Numbered from the stretch's first letter, positions 8,160 to 18,010 are shown. The stretch: 64,000 nt of DNA from CAKSNH01 sp964422725 (GCA_964422725.1 CAYRCC010000001.1:53172-117171); one strand, 5' to 3'. Numbers and translations: made by a program. The notes: a model not told the origin generated them from the sequence alone.

Positions 8160-8970
8160 CAAAGTGTACCGTTTCGCCGGCATTGACCTTATAGTGTCTG
8201 CCGTCAACCTCAACCCATACGGCAATTGCGGACGGGTTGTAAACCATATCGCCCTTGACACCGTATTTTAAGTTCTTAGCCGCGTTCATATAGTCAACTA
8301 TTTCGATGTTTGTAGCATACCAAATATCATCTCGGTTACCTACAAGCGCACAGAAATCCTCAAGCAATTCCCAATTGTTGTCGCGTGCAAATTCAAAGCT
8401 GTGTCCCCATACATACATCATATACAGATATTGTCTTTTGAAAAGTGCTACAAAGTCCTGTCCGAGCTTCATAAGATTGGTGTTATGATGACAGGTCGCC
8501 TGCCACTCGTATAGGTCGCGCGGCATACCGAAGTTTTGTTTACTGCCGACAACCCTCGAATATTCGATACCGACTGACGGCAAAAGCTTTTTAATGTCGT
8601 CGGAGAGTGAACCGTTAGGGTAGGAAAGACCGCGTACCGGATAGCCGACAGCATCTTCGAGAATTTTTCTGTCCTCAATTATTTGCTGAACAACTTGGTC
8701 GAGCGGACAGCGTTCGATTGTCGGGTGTGTATATGTATGAGCGGCAACTTCGTGTCCTTCATAAAGACTCTTGATTTCCGAGAATTTAACCTTTTCTTCT
8801 CTGGTGTCCATAAGACCGGAATTTAAGTGGAACGTACCTTTGATGCCGTTTTTGTTGAAAATTTCAATCATACGGCGGTCGTGTATCTGACCGTCATCGT
8901 AGCTCATAGTAAGGACCTTGTGTCTGCCTTCGGGAAAACAAGTGTAAATGTTTTTTAATAGTTTGCTCAT
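8152..8970 (-). CDS. Polysaccharide deacetylase family protein (NodB homology)
   Basis: A 272-residue carbohydrate esterase 4-like protein that probably removes acetyl groups from a sugar polymer. The metal-site motifs are MSYDDG (22-27, usual TFDDG) and HTYTHP (about 77-82, H-x(3)-H), with LSYPNG near 115. There is no N-terminal signal peptide or membrane helix, unlike most secreted deacetylases, so it may act inside the cell or be exported otherwise. ATG follows AAGGAG. It overlaps the downstream DUF2161 gene by 8 bases. The substrate cannot be told from sequence. Confidence 0.8.
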   Translation of the reverse strand: MSKLLKNIYTCFPEGRHKVLTMSYDDGQIHDRRMIEIFNKNGIKGTFHLNSGLMDTREEKVKFSEIKSLYEGHEVAAHTYTHPTIERCPLDQVVQQIIEDRKILEDAVGYPVRGLSYPNGSLSDDIKKLLPSVGIEYSRVVGSKQNFGMPRDLYEWQATCHHNTNLMKLGQDFVALFKRQYLYMMYVWGHSFEFARDNNWELLEDFCALVGNRDDIWYATNIEIVDYMNAAKNLKYGVKGDMVYNPSAIAVWVEVDGRHYKVNAGETVHFDA

Positions 8971-9006
8971 AATTAAAATCTCCTTTGCTAAATTATGTAG
9001 TCCGTC

Positions 9007-9855
9007 TTATTCGGACGGAGCAGTATTTGCTTTGTGTTCAAGAGTTATAACAACCAATTCGGGGCGGTTGAACAAACGCGGAATAATCATAGGATTGCCG
9101 AGTCCGCGGCTGACAATCATTTGTGTGTGTCCTTCTTTGTATACACCGCCGAAATACTTCGGAAAAAGTATATTGTTATCTGAGGCAATGCCGGTTTTCG
9201 GCGACAGCACACCTCCTACCGCCGGCAGACGAAACTGTCCGCCATGCATATGTCCGGCAAGGACTAAGTCAAACCCTTTGTTTTTGAAACAGTCAAGCAG
9301 ATTTGCACGGTGAAAAAGCATAATGTGAAATCCGTCAAACGGCTGTATTCGGGAAATTGACTTATTAATGCGCATTTTTATCTGAAATGCGGTGCGTGAG
9401 TACGGATCATCAATACCGGACAGCGCAATTTTAGCACCGTTTTTTTCGAGTTCAACAGTTTCGTTGCGCAGGAAAACACCGCCGGCTTTTTCGCATTCCG
9501 CAACAAGAGTGCGGAAGTCGCTGCGCCATATGTCGTGATTGCCGGTTATCATATACAGCGGTGCTGTTTCGGCAAGACGGCGCGTAAGACGTACAGCCGG
9601 AGTTATTTCGCCGTAATCGTTTACCATATCGCCTGTGGATACTATAATATCGGGTTTTTCTATTGATATTTCATTCATAAGTCCCGGAATATGCTCGTTG
9701 TGTGAGTCAGACACCTGAACTATTTTATATCCGTCAAATTCCTTAGGTATTTTTGAAGAACGCACATTGTAATGCGTAACCTCAAGCCTGCTGTCAAGGC
9801 CTTTGACGGCAACAAGTACACCGCTTGTCAGCAACAGCTTTGATATTATACTCAT
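9007..9855 (-). CDS. Metallophosphoesterase, YkuE/YaeI-like
   Basis: A 282-residue calcineurin-type phosphoesterase. The two-metal motifs are all present: VSDSHNE (near 48), STGDMVND (near 75), GNHDIW (near 103) and GHMHGGQFRLP (near 203). A hydrophobic N-terminus (ISKLLLTSGVLVAVKG) suggests membrane association; YkuE relatives are exported by Tat, but no twin-arginine signal is seen here. ATG follows AAAGGGTG. First gene of the run leading to the deacetylase, DUF2161 and rluB genes. Substrate unknown; some relatives cleave lipid phosphoesters. Confidence 0.85.
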   Translation of the reverse strand: MSIISKLLLTSGVLVAVKGLDSRLEVTHYNVRSSKIPKEFDGYKIVQVSDSHNEHIPGLMNEISIEKPDIIVSTGDMVNDYGEITPAVRLTRRLAETAPLYMITGNHDIWRSDFRTLVAECEKAGGVFLRNETVELEKNGAKIALSGIDDPYSRTAFQIKMRINKSISRIQPFDGFHIMLFHRANLLDCFKNKGFDLVLAGHMHGGQFRLPAVGGVLSPKTGIASDNNILFPKYFGGVYKEGHTQMIVSRGLGNPMIIPRLFNRPELVVITLEHKANTAPSE

Positions 9856-9916
9856 ACTTAACGCACCCTTTCAGACTAAAGATGTTGATTGTGAATTTGA
9901 AATACGAAAAAGCAAA

Positions 9917-9948
9917 AAGGAAAATACATCAATCAATGCATTTTCCTT
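9917..9948 (-). terminator. Terminator of the housekeeping operon (after the DUF1858 gene)
   Basis: AAGGAAAATACAT (9917-9929) pairs with ATGCATTTTCCTT (9936-9948) with one mismatch. On the minus strand it is followed by TTTTTGCTTTTT. Confidence 0.85.
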
Positions 9949-9955
9949 AAAAGTG

Positions 9956-10165
9956 TTATTCCTGTGATGCAAGGAATGTATTGATGTCGTTTATCAGTTT
10001 ATCAACATCAGCTCCGTGTACCATACAAGCCGCTTCGATAGATTCGCCGCTTGCCGACGGACAGCCTATGCAGTGCATACCGATATTGAAGAAAAACTGT
10101 GCCGTTTCCGGATTCATCTTCAATACGTCCATAATAATCATATCCTTGGTTACTTGATTTGCCAT
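9956..10165 (-). CDS. DUF1858 domain protein (hybrid-cluster-protein-associated redox disulfide domain)
   Basis: A 69-residue protein that is entirely a DUF1858 domain: KDMIIMDVLKMNPETAQFFF, then the CIGC pair (Cys 32 and 35), then a helical tail. The family is tied to redox chemistry and Fe-S proteins in anaerobes, but its exact function is not known. ATG follows AAGGAGAG. It lies right after ftsH and before the operon terminator. Confidence 0.85.
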   Translation of the reverse strand: MANQVTKDMIIMDVLKMNPETAQFFFNIGMHCIGCPSASGESIEAACMVHGADVDKLINDINTFLASQE

Positions 10166-10195
10166 AAAAAATCTCTCCTTGTATTAAATTTATTA

Positions 10196-12103
10196 TTATA
10201 CTTCATCAGCCACAGCGTCCGGATTTTCAGACGGTGCTTCGTTTGTATCGGTTTGCGATATAATATTTTCGCCGGCGAAAACTTTATTGAACTGCTCGGC
10301 ATTAATGGTTTCGTATTTGAGCAATGCCTGTGCGACTCTTTCGAGAATATCCATATGATTTGTGAGCATATCAATAGTTTTCTTATATTGAGTGTCAATT
10401 ATACTGCTGACTTCGGTATCAATTTTTGAGGCGGTACTTTCACTGTATACTTTCGAGTGACCGTAATCACGCCCCAGAAATACTTCCTGATCGTCATCGT
10501 AGGACACAGGACCTATATTTTCGCTCATACCGTATTTTGCAACCATCTGACGGGCAATGTCGGTGGCACGCTGAATGTCGTTTGAAGCACCGGTGCTTAT
10601 GTCGTCAAGTGCAAGCTTTTCGGCAACACGACCGCCCAAAAGAACGATAATTCTGTCAAGCATTTCGCCGCGTGCGGTGTAGGATTTATCCTCAAGCGGC
10701 AAATCCATAGTGAATCCGCCGGCACGTCCGCGCGGAATAATCGACACCTGATGAATAATTCTTGTTTCATCAACCAATCTTGCGAGTACGGCGTGACCGG
10801 CTTCGTGGTAAGCTGTCAGCTGTTTTTCCTTATCCGACATTACTTTGGAACGCTTTTCAGCCCCCATCATAACTTTAATATTTGCATCGTCGAGATCCTT
10901 GTTGTCAATTTCGGTTTTGCTGCGCCGTGCCGCAAAAATAGCCGCCTCATTCAGCAGATTTTCAAGGTCAGCACCGGTATAACCTACAGTTGCGCGTGCG
11001 ATTTCTTTCAAATCAACACTTTTTGCAAGCGGTTTTTTCTTGGAATGTACCTTGAGAATTTCTTCACGTCCCTTTATGTCCGGTACATCAACAACCACCT
11101 GACGGTCAAATCTGCCCGGACGCAGCAGTGCCGGATCGAGAATGTCGGGTCTGTTTGTTGCGGCAATCATAATTATGCCTTCGTTAGTGCCGAAACCGTC
11201 CATTTCGACAAGCAGTTGATTCAGCGTTTGCTCACGTTCGTCGTGTCCGCCGCCCATACCGGCACCTCTGCGTCTGCCGACGGCATCAATTTCGTCTATA
11301 AAGATAATGCATGGTCGGTTTTTCTTTGCCTGTTCAAACAAGTCGCGTACACGCGATGCACCGACACCGACATACAGTTCTACGAAATCAGAACCGCTTA
11401 TTGAGAAAAACGGAACTCCCGCCTCACCGGCAACGGCACGTGCAAGTAAGGTTTTACCTGTACCCGGCGAGCCTACCAAAAGAACGCCTTTCGGAATACG
11501 TGCACCGAGGTTTATGAATTTTTGAGGATTTTTCAAAAATTCAACAAGCTCCTGCAATTCCTCTTTTTCTTCGTCGGCACCGGCAACATCGTCAAAACCG
11601 ACTTTGCGCTTTTCGTCGATAGTCACTTTTGCACGGTTTTTGGTAAAACCGTTGGATTTGCCGCCGTTTTGCTGTTGTATAATGAATATCCAAAAGAAAA
11701 TGGCTATTCCGACAAGCAGTATCGGACCGAGTATTGAAATCCACCATGGAGTGCCTTTTGGCATATTTACATCGTAGACAAGACTGCCGTCTTTGACTTG
11801 CTTGCTTATTTCTTCACCGACATCGGCATAAAACACCGATATTGACGGTATTTCCACCTCAAAACGCAGATACTGCGGTTCGCCGTCCTCCTGAACAGGT
11901 GCTTTTTTGTCAACAACAAACGCATTGACGGTTTTATCGCTTACGATAATTTTTGCAATTTCACCGTTGTGAATTTGCTGAATCAAATCAGAATAAATTT
12001 TTTTGTTTGCTTCTTCAAAATAGTTGTTCACCATCATATACAGTATAAAAAACACTGATAATATGACAATCCAAATGCTAAAGCCTTTTAGTTTGTTTTG
12101 CAA
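10196..12103 (-). CDS. ftsH: ATP-dependent zinc metalloprotease FtsH
   Basis: Membrane-anchored AAA+ protease for quality control and regulated proteolysis. The 635-residue protein has TM1 (about 8-27), an extracytoplasmic domain and TM2 (about 120-140). The AAA module has GSPGTGKT (Walker A, near 215) and IIFIDEIDAVG (Walker B), and the zinc site is HEAGH (near 435). The acidic C-tail is variable. The start is TTG at 12103, 6 bases after a perfect AAAGGAGG; the upstream in-frame ATGs at 12124 and 12139 lie on or before that site. Order tilS-hpt-ftsH is conserved in Firmicutes. In Bacillus, SpoVM is an FtsH ligand, and spoVM is also in this window. Confidence 0.96.
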   Translation of the reverse strand: MQNKLKGFSIWIVILSVFFILYMMVNNYFEEANKKIYSDLIQQIHNGEIAKIIVSDKTVNAFVVDKKAPVQEDGEPQYLRFEVEIPSISVFYADVGEEISKQVKDGSLVYDVNMPKGTPWWISILGPILLVGIAIFFWIFIIQQQNGGKSNGFTKNRAKVTIDEKRKVGFDDVAGADEEKEELQELVEFLKNPQKFINLGARIPKGVLLVGSPGTGKTLLARAVAGEAGVPFFSISGSDFVELYVGVGASRVRDLFEQAKKNRPCIIFIDEIDAVGRRRGAGMGGGHDEREQTLNQLLVEMDGFGTNEGIIMIAATNRPDILDPALLRPGRFDRQVVVDVPDIKGREEILKVHSKKKPLAKSVDLKEIARATVGYTGADLENLLNEAAIFAARRSKTEIDNKDLDDANIKVMMGAEKRSKVMSDKEKQLTAYHEAGHAVLARLVDETRIIHQVSIIPRGRAGGFTMDLPLEDKSYTARGEMLDRIIVLLGGRVAEKLALDDISTGASNDIQRATDIARQMVAKYGMSENIGPVSYDDDQEVFLGRDYGHSKVYSESTASKIDTEVSSIIDTQYKKTIDMLTNHMDILERVAQALLKYETINAEQFNKVFAGENIISQTDTNEAPSENPDAVADEV

Positions 12104-12197
12104 ATCATATCCTCCTTTTAGCATATATGTATGCAACAAAAATTAATATGCTCAAGAACTATAATAACATAATTATTACCCAAATTCAAGGTTTTGA

Positions 12198-12719
12198 TTA
12201 ATCTTGTGTCAAAGTTGCAAGATAAGGCAGTTCGCGGTAATCCTGAGCAAAGTCGAGTCCGTATCCGACAACAAATTCGTCGGGGATTTCAAAGCCGAAG
12301 TAGTCAACATTTACATCGCATACCCGTCTTGACGGCTTGTTAAAAACGGCACACACTTTAAGCGAGGCTGGATTTCGCTTTTTCAGATTTTCATATAATG
12401 CCGATATTGTAATACCCGTATCGACAATATCTTCAACCAAAATGACATCAAGGTTTTCTATGTTTGTTTCTATGTCCTTTTTGATGTTCAGTTTGCCGGT
12501 TGAAATCGTTTCGTTACCGTAGCTTGATGCTGATATAAAATCAAGCTGGCAAGGTACTTTAATATGTCTTATCAAATCGGCAAAAAATAGGACTGAACCG
12601 CGCAGTGTGCAAATCATAAGAAGTTTTTTTCCGGCATAATCGTGTGTAATCTTTTCACCAAGCTCAGAAACTTTTGCGGCTATTTGGTCTTCCGTAAGTA
12701 AAATCTTATCCAATTTCAT
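12198..12719 (-). CDS. hpt: Hypoxanthine phosphoribosyltransferase
   Basis: Salvages hypoxanthine (and guanine) to IMP/GMP with PRPP in the cytoplasm. The 173 residues show the PRPP-binding signature VILVEDIVDTGITIS (about 95-108), the flexible-loop motif ISASSYGNETIS and a C-terminal base-binding segment (VDYFGFEIPDEFVVGYGLD). Length is normal. It sits 6 bases after tilS and before ftsH, a standard Firmicute order. Confidence 0.94.
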   Translation of the reverse strand: MKLDKILLTEDQIAAKVSELGEKITHDYAGKKLLMICTLRGSVLFFADLIRHIKVPCQLDFISASSYGNETISTGKLNIKKDIETNIENLDVILVEDIVDTGITISALYENLKKRNPASLKVCAVFNKPSRRVCDVNVDYFGFEIPDEFVVGYGLDFAQDYRELPYLATLTQD

Positions 12720-12725
12720 AATAAT

Positions 12726-14093
12726 TTATCCTTTCTTTTCGGTAAAAGTAATCTTTATACATTCACTGCCCAAATCGGCAAGAAAACGTCTGTCCGCGCG
12801 TTTTCCGACTACCCAGATAATTTTGTCATAACCTGTGGTGAGAATTGGGATTTTGTTTCTGAGCTGTGAAGGAATTTTTAAATCAATAAAAAAGTCCTTT
12901 AATTTTTTTTTGCCTGCCATACCGACAGGGTAGAAAAAGTCGCCGTTTCGCCTGTTTCGCACATAAAGACCGTCAACATCGGTGCGTATATACACCGCCT
13001 CGGCATCTGATTTTTTTGCCGACTCACAACGCAATACGTCAAAGCAAAAACCGTTTGCAATGTTTTTACCGAACGTAAGCGGTAAACAAAAATCAGAAAT
13101 ATCATTTTCGGTTTTCTTTTCAATATACAAATTGTCATAACTGACGGCGGCAATTGTGTTATTCGGTAAATCAACGCTTTTGCCCGTACAAGCTGTATCG
13201 GCAAGAGTCAAAACAGCATCGACGTATTTTCCGGATGCATTTGCCGGACTGTCTGAAATGTTTTGCAAAATTTTAAGCAGAACGCGGCGTTTCAGAGCTG
13301 TATGCAAAATGGTGAACGCTGCCAGATCGACAGCATATCCGCTGTCGGTTTTTCTGACGGTTTCGGAATACGCAATGTCGGATTGACTTTGTATGTAGTC
13401 GTTTTCTGCGGAAATTATGCTTGAGTTTGCGCTGATGCGGCTGACAAATGCCGAGTTGAAGTTATTCTCAATGTAGGGAATAAGGTCAAGGCGGATTTTG
13501 TTTCGCGTATACACAGGCTCAAGATTTGTTTTATCCGTAACGTAAGCAATATTGCCGCGGACACAGTATTCTTCGATTTGTGAGCGTGTCAAGTCAAGTA
13601 TCGGACGGATAATGCGTTTACCGCGGGAGTAGGGAATACCGCAAAGTCCCGAAACCGCACTGCCGCGCATAAAATTCATAATAATTGTTTCGGCGTTGTC
13701 GTTGCGGTTATGTGCGGTGGCAATTTTGTCAGCACCGATACGCTCGGCAAGCTCGTCAAAGAAAGCATAACGTATTTGTCTGCCGGCATCTTCCTCGGAT
13801 ATTTTATTGGCGGCGGCAAAAGCTTTGACATCGGCGGATTTAACATAACATGGTATATTCATTTGCGCACAAAGCTGCTGTACAAAACGCTGATCTTCAA
13901 TTGCTTCCGCACGCAGATTGTGATTTATATGTGCCGCGCAAATTGAAATGTCGTATTCGTCGATCAGCGATGACAGCAAATACAGCAGACAGCACGAATC
14001 GGCACCGCCGGAAAGGGCGACAATGATTTTGTCGCCTTTACTTATTAAATTGTGGCATATTATTGTATTTTTAAAAATTTCTTCTGTAATCAT
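12726..14093 (-). CDS. tilS: tRNA(Ile)-lysidine synthase TilS
   Basis: Modifies C34 of the minor tRNA-Ile to lysidine, which makes the tRNA read AUA and accept isoleucine. The 455 residues carry the PP-loop VALSGGADSCCLL near 26-38, the N-type ATPase domain with ICAAHINHNLR, and the C-terminal TilS domain (GMAGKKKLKDFFIDLKIPS near 395-413). ATG overlaps the dnaB stop as ATGA, so the two are translationally coupled; hpt follows 6 bases later. Confidence 0.93.
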   Translation of the reverse strand: MITEEIFKNTIICHNLISKGDKIIVALSGGADSCCLLYLLSSLIDEYDISICAAHINHNLRAEAIEDQRFVQQLCAQMNIPCYVKSADVKAFAAANKISEEDAGRQIRYAFFDELAERIGADKIATAHNRNDNAETIIMNFMRGSAVSGLCGIPYSRGKRIIRPILDLTRSQIEEYCVRGNIAYVTDKTNLEPVYTRNKIRLDLIPYIENNFNSAFVSRISANSSIISAENDYIQSQSDIAYSETVRKTDSGYAVDLAAFTILHTALKRRVLLKILQNISDSPANASGKYVDAVLTLADTACTGKSVDLPNNTIAAVSYDNLYIEKKTENDISDFCLPLTFGKNIANGFCFDVLRCESAKKSDAEAVYIRTDVDGLYVRNRRNGDFFYPVGMAGKKKLKDFFIDLKIPSQLRNKIPILTTGYDKIIWVVGKRADRRFLADLGSECIKITFTEKKG

Positions 14094-15478
14094 GGTTCTT
14101 CGGCGTTGTACTCTATATTTATGAATTTGGTATATTGTCCCTGCCAGCCGAGTTTAATTGTACCGGTTGCGCCGGCACGGTATTTTGCTATGATACACTC
14201 AGCTATATTCTTTGACTCCGAGTCTTTGTTGTAGTAATCATCTCTGTACATAAACATTACAATATCCGCATCCTGCTCTATCGCACCCGAATCACGAAGG
14301 TCGGAAAGCATAGGACGTTTATCGGTTCTTGATTCGCTCGCACGTGACAGCTGTGAAAGCGCAATTACCGGTATATCCAATTCCTTGGCAAGAATTTTCA
14401 ATGAACGCGAAATTGCGGCAATTTCCTGTTGTCGGCTGTCTGAACGTCCCGTTGTCTGCATAAGCTGAAGATAGTCGATAACTACAAGACTCAAATCCTT
14501 GGTTTGTTTCAGACGGCGGCATTTGGCGCGTATTTCGGAAACGGTAATCATAGGCGTATCGTCGATATACAAAGGCGCAAGCGCGATTTTATCTATTACC
14601 GCGCCTATATTCATCCAGTCGTCTTCTTCGAGAGTACCCGTATTTATTTTGTGCGACTCAACCAACGCCTGACTGCACAGAATACGCGTGAGCAGTTGGT
14701 TTCTGGACATTTCAAGGTTAAAAATCGCTACGGTTTTATGCTCGTCGATTGCCACGTGCTCAGCTATGTTGACTGCGAAACTGGATTTACCCATACCCGG
14801 TCTTCCGGCAATGAGAATAAGGTCTGATTTTTGCAGTCCTGCCATATGTCGGTCAAGATGTTCAAAACCGGTAGGTATGCCGGTGAGCTTGCCTTTGTTT
14901 TGCGAATTGGCTACTATTTCGGCATAACTGCTCATTAAAATGTCACCGACAGGCAGAATGTCGCTTTGCTCTCGTGACGATGAAACATCGAAGATAAGCT
15001 GTTCGGCGTACTCTAAAATTTTATCTACTTTGTCCGGCGAGGTATAGGCTACCTTTGAAATGAGCTCTGACTTTTTTATAAGCTCGCGCCTTGTTGATTT
15101 TTCCTTAACTATCTGTGAATAATATACAATATTTCTTGAAGTAGGTACTCCGGCGGCAACTGCCGAAAGATACCCGACATCACCTACAGCATCAAGCTTA
15201 TCGGATTGACTGAGTCTGTCCGATACGGTTACTATGTCGATTGGAAGGTTTTCGTTGAAAAGCTCCACAACAGTTTTGTATATTTCGCGGTTTGCGGCAA
15301 AATAGAAATCGTCCGGTGCTAAAATACCGACTGTCTGAGCGACACTCTGCGAGTCCATAAGCAAACTGCCTATGACTGACTGCTCGGCTTCCATACTGTA
15401 CGGAATATCCCGAACCGACGGCGTTTCTTCCTGAGGTACAGGTGATGTATATTCAGTGTCGTATTCAAAATCGTCCAA
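14090..15478 (-). CDS. dnaB: Replicative DNA helicase DnaB
   Basis: Hexameric 5'-3' helicase at the replication fork (called DnaC in Bacillus). The roughly 462 residues have the N-terminal DnaG-interaction domain (SMEAEQSVIGSLLMD near 28-42) and the RecA-like domain with Walker A AGRPGMGKSSF, Walker B LVVIDYLQLM and the C-terminal DSGAIEQDADIVMFMYRDD. There is no suitable ATG. Two adjacent TTG codons (15481, 15478) follow GGAGG, and the second has the better spacing of 7. It lies downstream of rplI and overlaps tilS by 4 bases. Confidence 0.95.
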   Translation of the reverse strand: MDDFEYDTEYTSPVPQEETPSVRDIPYSMEAEQSVIGSLLMDSQSVAQTVGILAPDDFYFAANREIYKTVVELFNENLPIDIVTVSDRLSQSDKLDAVGDVGYLSAVAAGVPTSRNIVYYSQIVKEKSTRRELIKKSELISKVAYTSPDKVDKILEYAEQLIFDVSSSREQSDILPVGDILMSSYAEIVANSQNKGKLTGIPTGFEHLDRHMAGLQKSDLILIAGRPGMGKSSFAVNIAEHVAIDEHKTVAIFNLEMSRNQLLTRILCSQALVESHKINTGTLEEDDWMNIGAVIDKIALAPLYIDDTPMITVSEIRAKCRRLKQTKDLSLVVIDYLQLMQTTGRSDSRQQEIAAISRSLKILAKELDIPVIALSQLSRASESRTDKRPMLSDLRDSGAIEQDADIVMFMYRDDYYNKDSESKNIAECIIAKYRAGATGTIKLGWQGQYTKFINIEYNAEEP

Positions 15479-15534
15479 CAAAACCCCTCCTTTCGTCCGG
15501 TATGAATGTCCGAAACCAAAATCCTAAAGATACA

Positions 15535-15981
15535 TTACTGCTCAACTACTTTAACTTTCAGTTTGGCAGTAACCTCCGGATAAATTTTTATTTCGACTTC
15601 GGTAGTGCCTAAGGTTTTAATACCTTCAGGCATAACGAATTTTTTCTTGTCCAGTTTGATGTGATGCTGCATTGTAAGCGCCTCGGCAACATCTTTGTTA
15701 GTAATCGAACCGAAAAGTTTTCCGTTGTCACCGGCTTTTGCGGAAAGAGTAACAATAAGAGCGGATATTTTTTCGGCGGTTTCTTTGGCAGCCTCAAGCT
15801 CTTTTTGCTTGTGGTAGTCTGCCGCTTCCTTTTTGCCTTTAATGACATTAAGGTTTTCTTTGGTTGCCTCGGTAGCAAGCTTGCGCGGCAGAAGAAAATT
15901 TCTGGCATATCCGTCGGAAACGTTTATAAGCTCACCTTTTTTTCCCTGACCTTTAACATCTTGTGTAAGTATTACCTGCAT
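15535..15981 (-). CDS. rplI: 50S ribosomal protein L9
   Basis: Binds 23S rRNA at the base of the L1 stalk. The 148 residues show the L9 signature GKKGELINVSDGYARNFLLP (13-32), the long connecting helix (about 40-75) and the C-terminal domain ending KLKVKVVEQ. Length is exactly usual. Neighbours gdpP (upstream) and dnaB (downstream) form the common Firmicute gdpP-rplI-dnaB order. Confidence 0.97.
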   Translation of the reverse strand: MQVILTQDVKGQGKKGELINVSDGYARNFLLPRKLATEATKENLNVIKGKKEAADYHKQKELEAAKETAEKISALIVTLSAKAGDNGKLFGSITNKDVAEALTMQHHIKLDKKKFVMPEGIKTLGTTEVEIKIYPEVTAKLKVKVVEQ

Positions 15982-16012
15982 TATATTTCATTCCTTTCGT
16001 TGTAAAATCGTA

Positions 16013-18010
16013 TTACGATTTAGTGTTTTTATTTTCATCAAGATACTCGATTATAGCGGACACAAGCATTTCGCGCACCTGTTCGGTGTCTATTCCGCCG
16101 GTTATTGTGGCACCGGCGACCATAGCGTGTCCGCCGCCGCCGAGCTTTTCGAGTATTACCTGTACATTGATATCTCCGAACGATCTGCCGCTGATGCCTA
16201 CATTTCCGTTATCGTCAAAGATTACAAACGAGGCTTTTACCGCGTCAATCGTGAGCATTTCATCTGCCGCCTGTGAAGAAATTATACGTACATTTGCGAA
16301 TTTTTCTTTGCACACCGAAATTGCAATGTTATTATTGAATATCTCAGAGGCTTTTACGATGTCAACTTTATGGTCATAATCAACCTTGTCGATGTTGGAC
16401 AGCGTTTTTATCGCTATTGTATCGACACCGAAACGCCGCAGATAAGATGCCGCCTCAAAGGTACGCACACCTGTTTTCATAACGAAGTTCTTTGTATCCA
16501 TCAAAAGACCGACATAGAGCGATTTTGCCTCAAACGTGTTCATCTTATTTCCAACATCGGTATACTGCACTATCTCAGCAACCATTTCGCACGTTGACGA
16601 GGCATACGGTTCGTGGTAAATCAAAGAACAGCCGTTGATAAACTCCGTACTGCGCCTATGATGGTCAATGAGGATTTTTTTTGAAACGCGGTTCAGCAGC
16701 TCCGGTGCGGCAACCATCGACGGACGGTGCGTGTCGGTAATTATGATAAGAGTGTTCTCTGTAGCAATTTCAAATGCCGTATTCGCATCTATAAACAAAT
16801 CGGAATAATCCTCCATAGTGTTGGCCTCAGCCACGAGTTTGTGAATACCGATTGTGTTGTCAAGTACGATGTAAGGCGTTTTCTCCAGTGAACGTACAAC
16901 GCGCTGAAGCCCTATCATAGCACCGAAAGAGTCATAGTCGGGGTTTTTGTGTCCCATAAGTATAACTTTGTCGGCGTGCTGAATAAAATCTTTCAGCGCA
17001 AACGAAAATGCTCTGGTTTTCACTCTTGTACTTTTTTCGTATTCCTTTGTATTACCGCCGAAAAATCTGTATTGCGTTTCGTCTTTTATAGCGGCTTGGT
17101 CACCGCCTCTGCCAAGCACCATTTCTATTGCGGCGCGCGCATACTCGTCACTTTGACGGATAGTCGCACCCACACCCACACCGATGCTTATTGTAATGGA
17201 CTGCTTTAAGTCCTCGCCTATAGTGCGGATTTTGTCGACAACGTCAAATTTTTTGTCAATATAAGATTGCAGATATTGGTGTTCAAAAAGTATAAGGTAA
17301 CGATCTCGGTCGGTTCGACGGCGCAGCGCGTTGGTGTCGTTTGCCCATTCGGTTATGTGCCGGTCGATTTCGGTTATTACCTGCTGACGCTTGCTTTCGT
17401 CCAAACGCTGTATGGTTTCGTCGTAATTGTCAATATTTACTATTGCAAGGTCAATATGTTCATTTTCGTATTTCAGTTTAATGTCCTCTGTCTGAGTGTA
17501 GTCGATAAAATACAAAACGATGGAGTAATCACCGCTGTCGTCGGTTTTCATCAGACTGCCGAGAACATCGTAATTATGCTCCTTAAACGAAATGTATTCG
17601 TGAACGCCGTTTGTGGACTTCAAAATGTTCAGCCATTTCAAATCCGCAATTACGGTGTCGATCGGGACATCAAAGAGATTGTCGCCGAAAATGTCGCTGA
17701 AGCTTTTGTTATACCACATAATAATTCCGTCTATACGCAAAACAGCGGTCGGAAGAGGGAGAGTGGATATAATATTTCCTATTGCGACATTATCGCTTAC
17801 AAGACTAAGACATTCATCAAGCTCACTGCGTTTCAGACGGCGCGTAAGCAGTATATAAACGAATAGTGCCGCACAGAGAATAAAGCCGATCAGTCCTATT
17901 ATTTTTGCGCCGTTTATAAAAGAAAGCACCGAAATAAGAGATACGGCGAATATGCTCAAACCTATCCCGAATATATATGAATGAATAATTTTTTTGTAGA
18001 TTTTGTTCAT
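16013..18010 (-). CDS. gdpP: Cyclic-di-AMP phosphodiesterase GdpP (DHH family)
   Basis: Membrane enzyme that hydrolyses c-di-AMP. The 665 residues comprise two N-terminal membrane helices (about 10-55), a PAS-like domain (about 80-170) and a degenerate GGDEF domain (about 185-310) in which the GGDEF motif is absent, as in all GdpP. Then come the DHH domain with GHKNPDYDSFGA (near 353) and LIDHHRRS, and a DHHA1 domain with GGGGHAMVAG near 630. ATG follows AAGGAGGAGCT. In an operon with rplI and dnaB. Confidence 0.95.
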   Translation of the reverse strand: MNKIYKKIIHSYIFGIGLSIFAVSLISVLSFINGAKIIGLIGFILCAALFVYILLTRRLKRSELDECLSLVSDNVAIGNIISTLPLPTAVLRIDGIIMWYNKSFSDIFGDNLFDVPIDTVIADLKWLNILKSTNGVHEYISFKEHNYDVLGSLMKTDDSGDYSIVLYFIDYTQTEDIKLKYENEHIDLAIVNIDNYDETIQRLDESKRQQVITEIDRHITEWANDTNALRRRTDRDRYLILFEHQYLQSYIDKKFDVVDKIRTIGEDLKQSITISIGVGVGATIRQSDEYARAAIEMVLGRGGDQAAIKDETQYRFFGGNTKEYEKSTRVKTRAFSFALKDFIQHADKVILMGHKNPDYDSFGAMIGLQRVVRSLEKTPYIVLDNTIGIHKLVAEANTMEDYSDLFIDANTAFEIATENTLIIITDTHRPSMVAAPELLNRVSKKILIDHHRRSTEFINGCSLIYHEPYASSTCEMVAEIVQYTDVGNKMNTFEAKSLYVGLLMDTKNFVMKTGVRTFEAASYLRRFGVDTIAIKTLSNIDKVDYDHKVDIVKASEIFNNNIAISVCKEKFANVRIISSQAADEMLTIDAVKASFVIFDDNGNVGISGRSFGDINVQVILEKLGGGGHAMVAGATITGGIDTEQVREMLVSAIIEYLDENKNTKS

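Noticed and set aside
10751..11404. 217-residue frame opposite ftsH
   Set aside because: Covers the conserved AAA domain of ftsH on the other strand and has no start signal.
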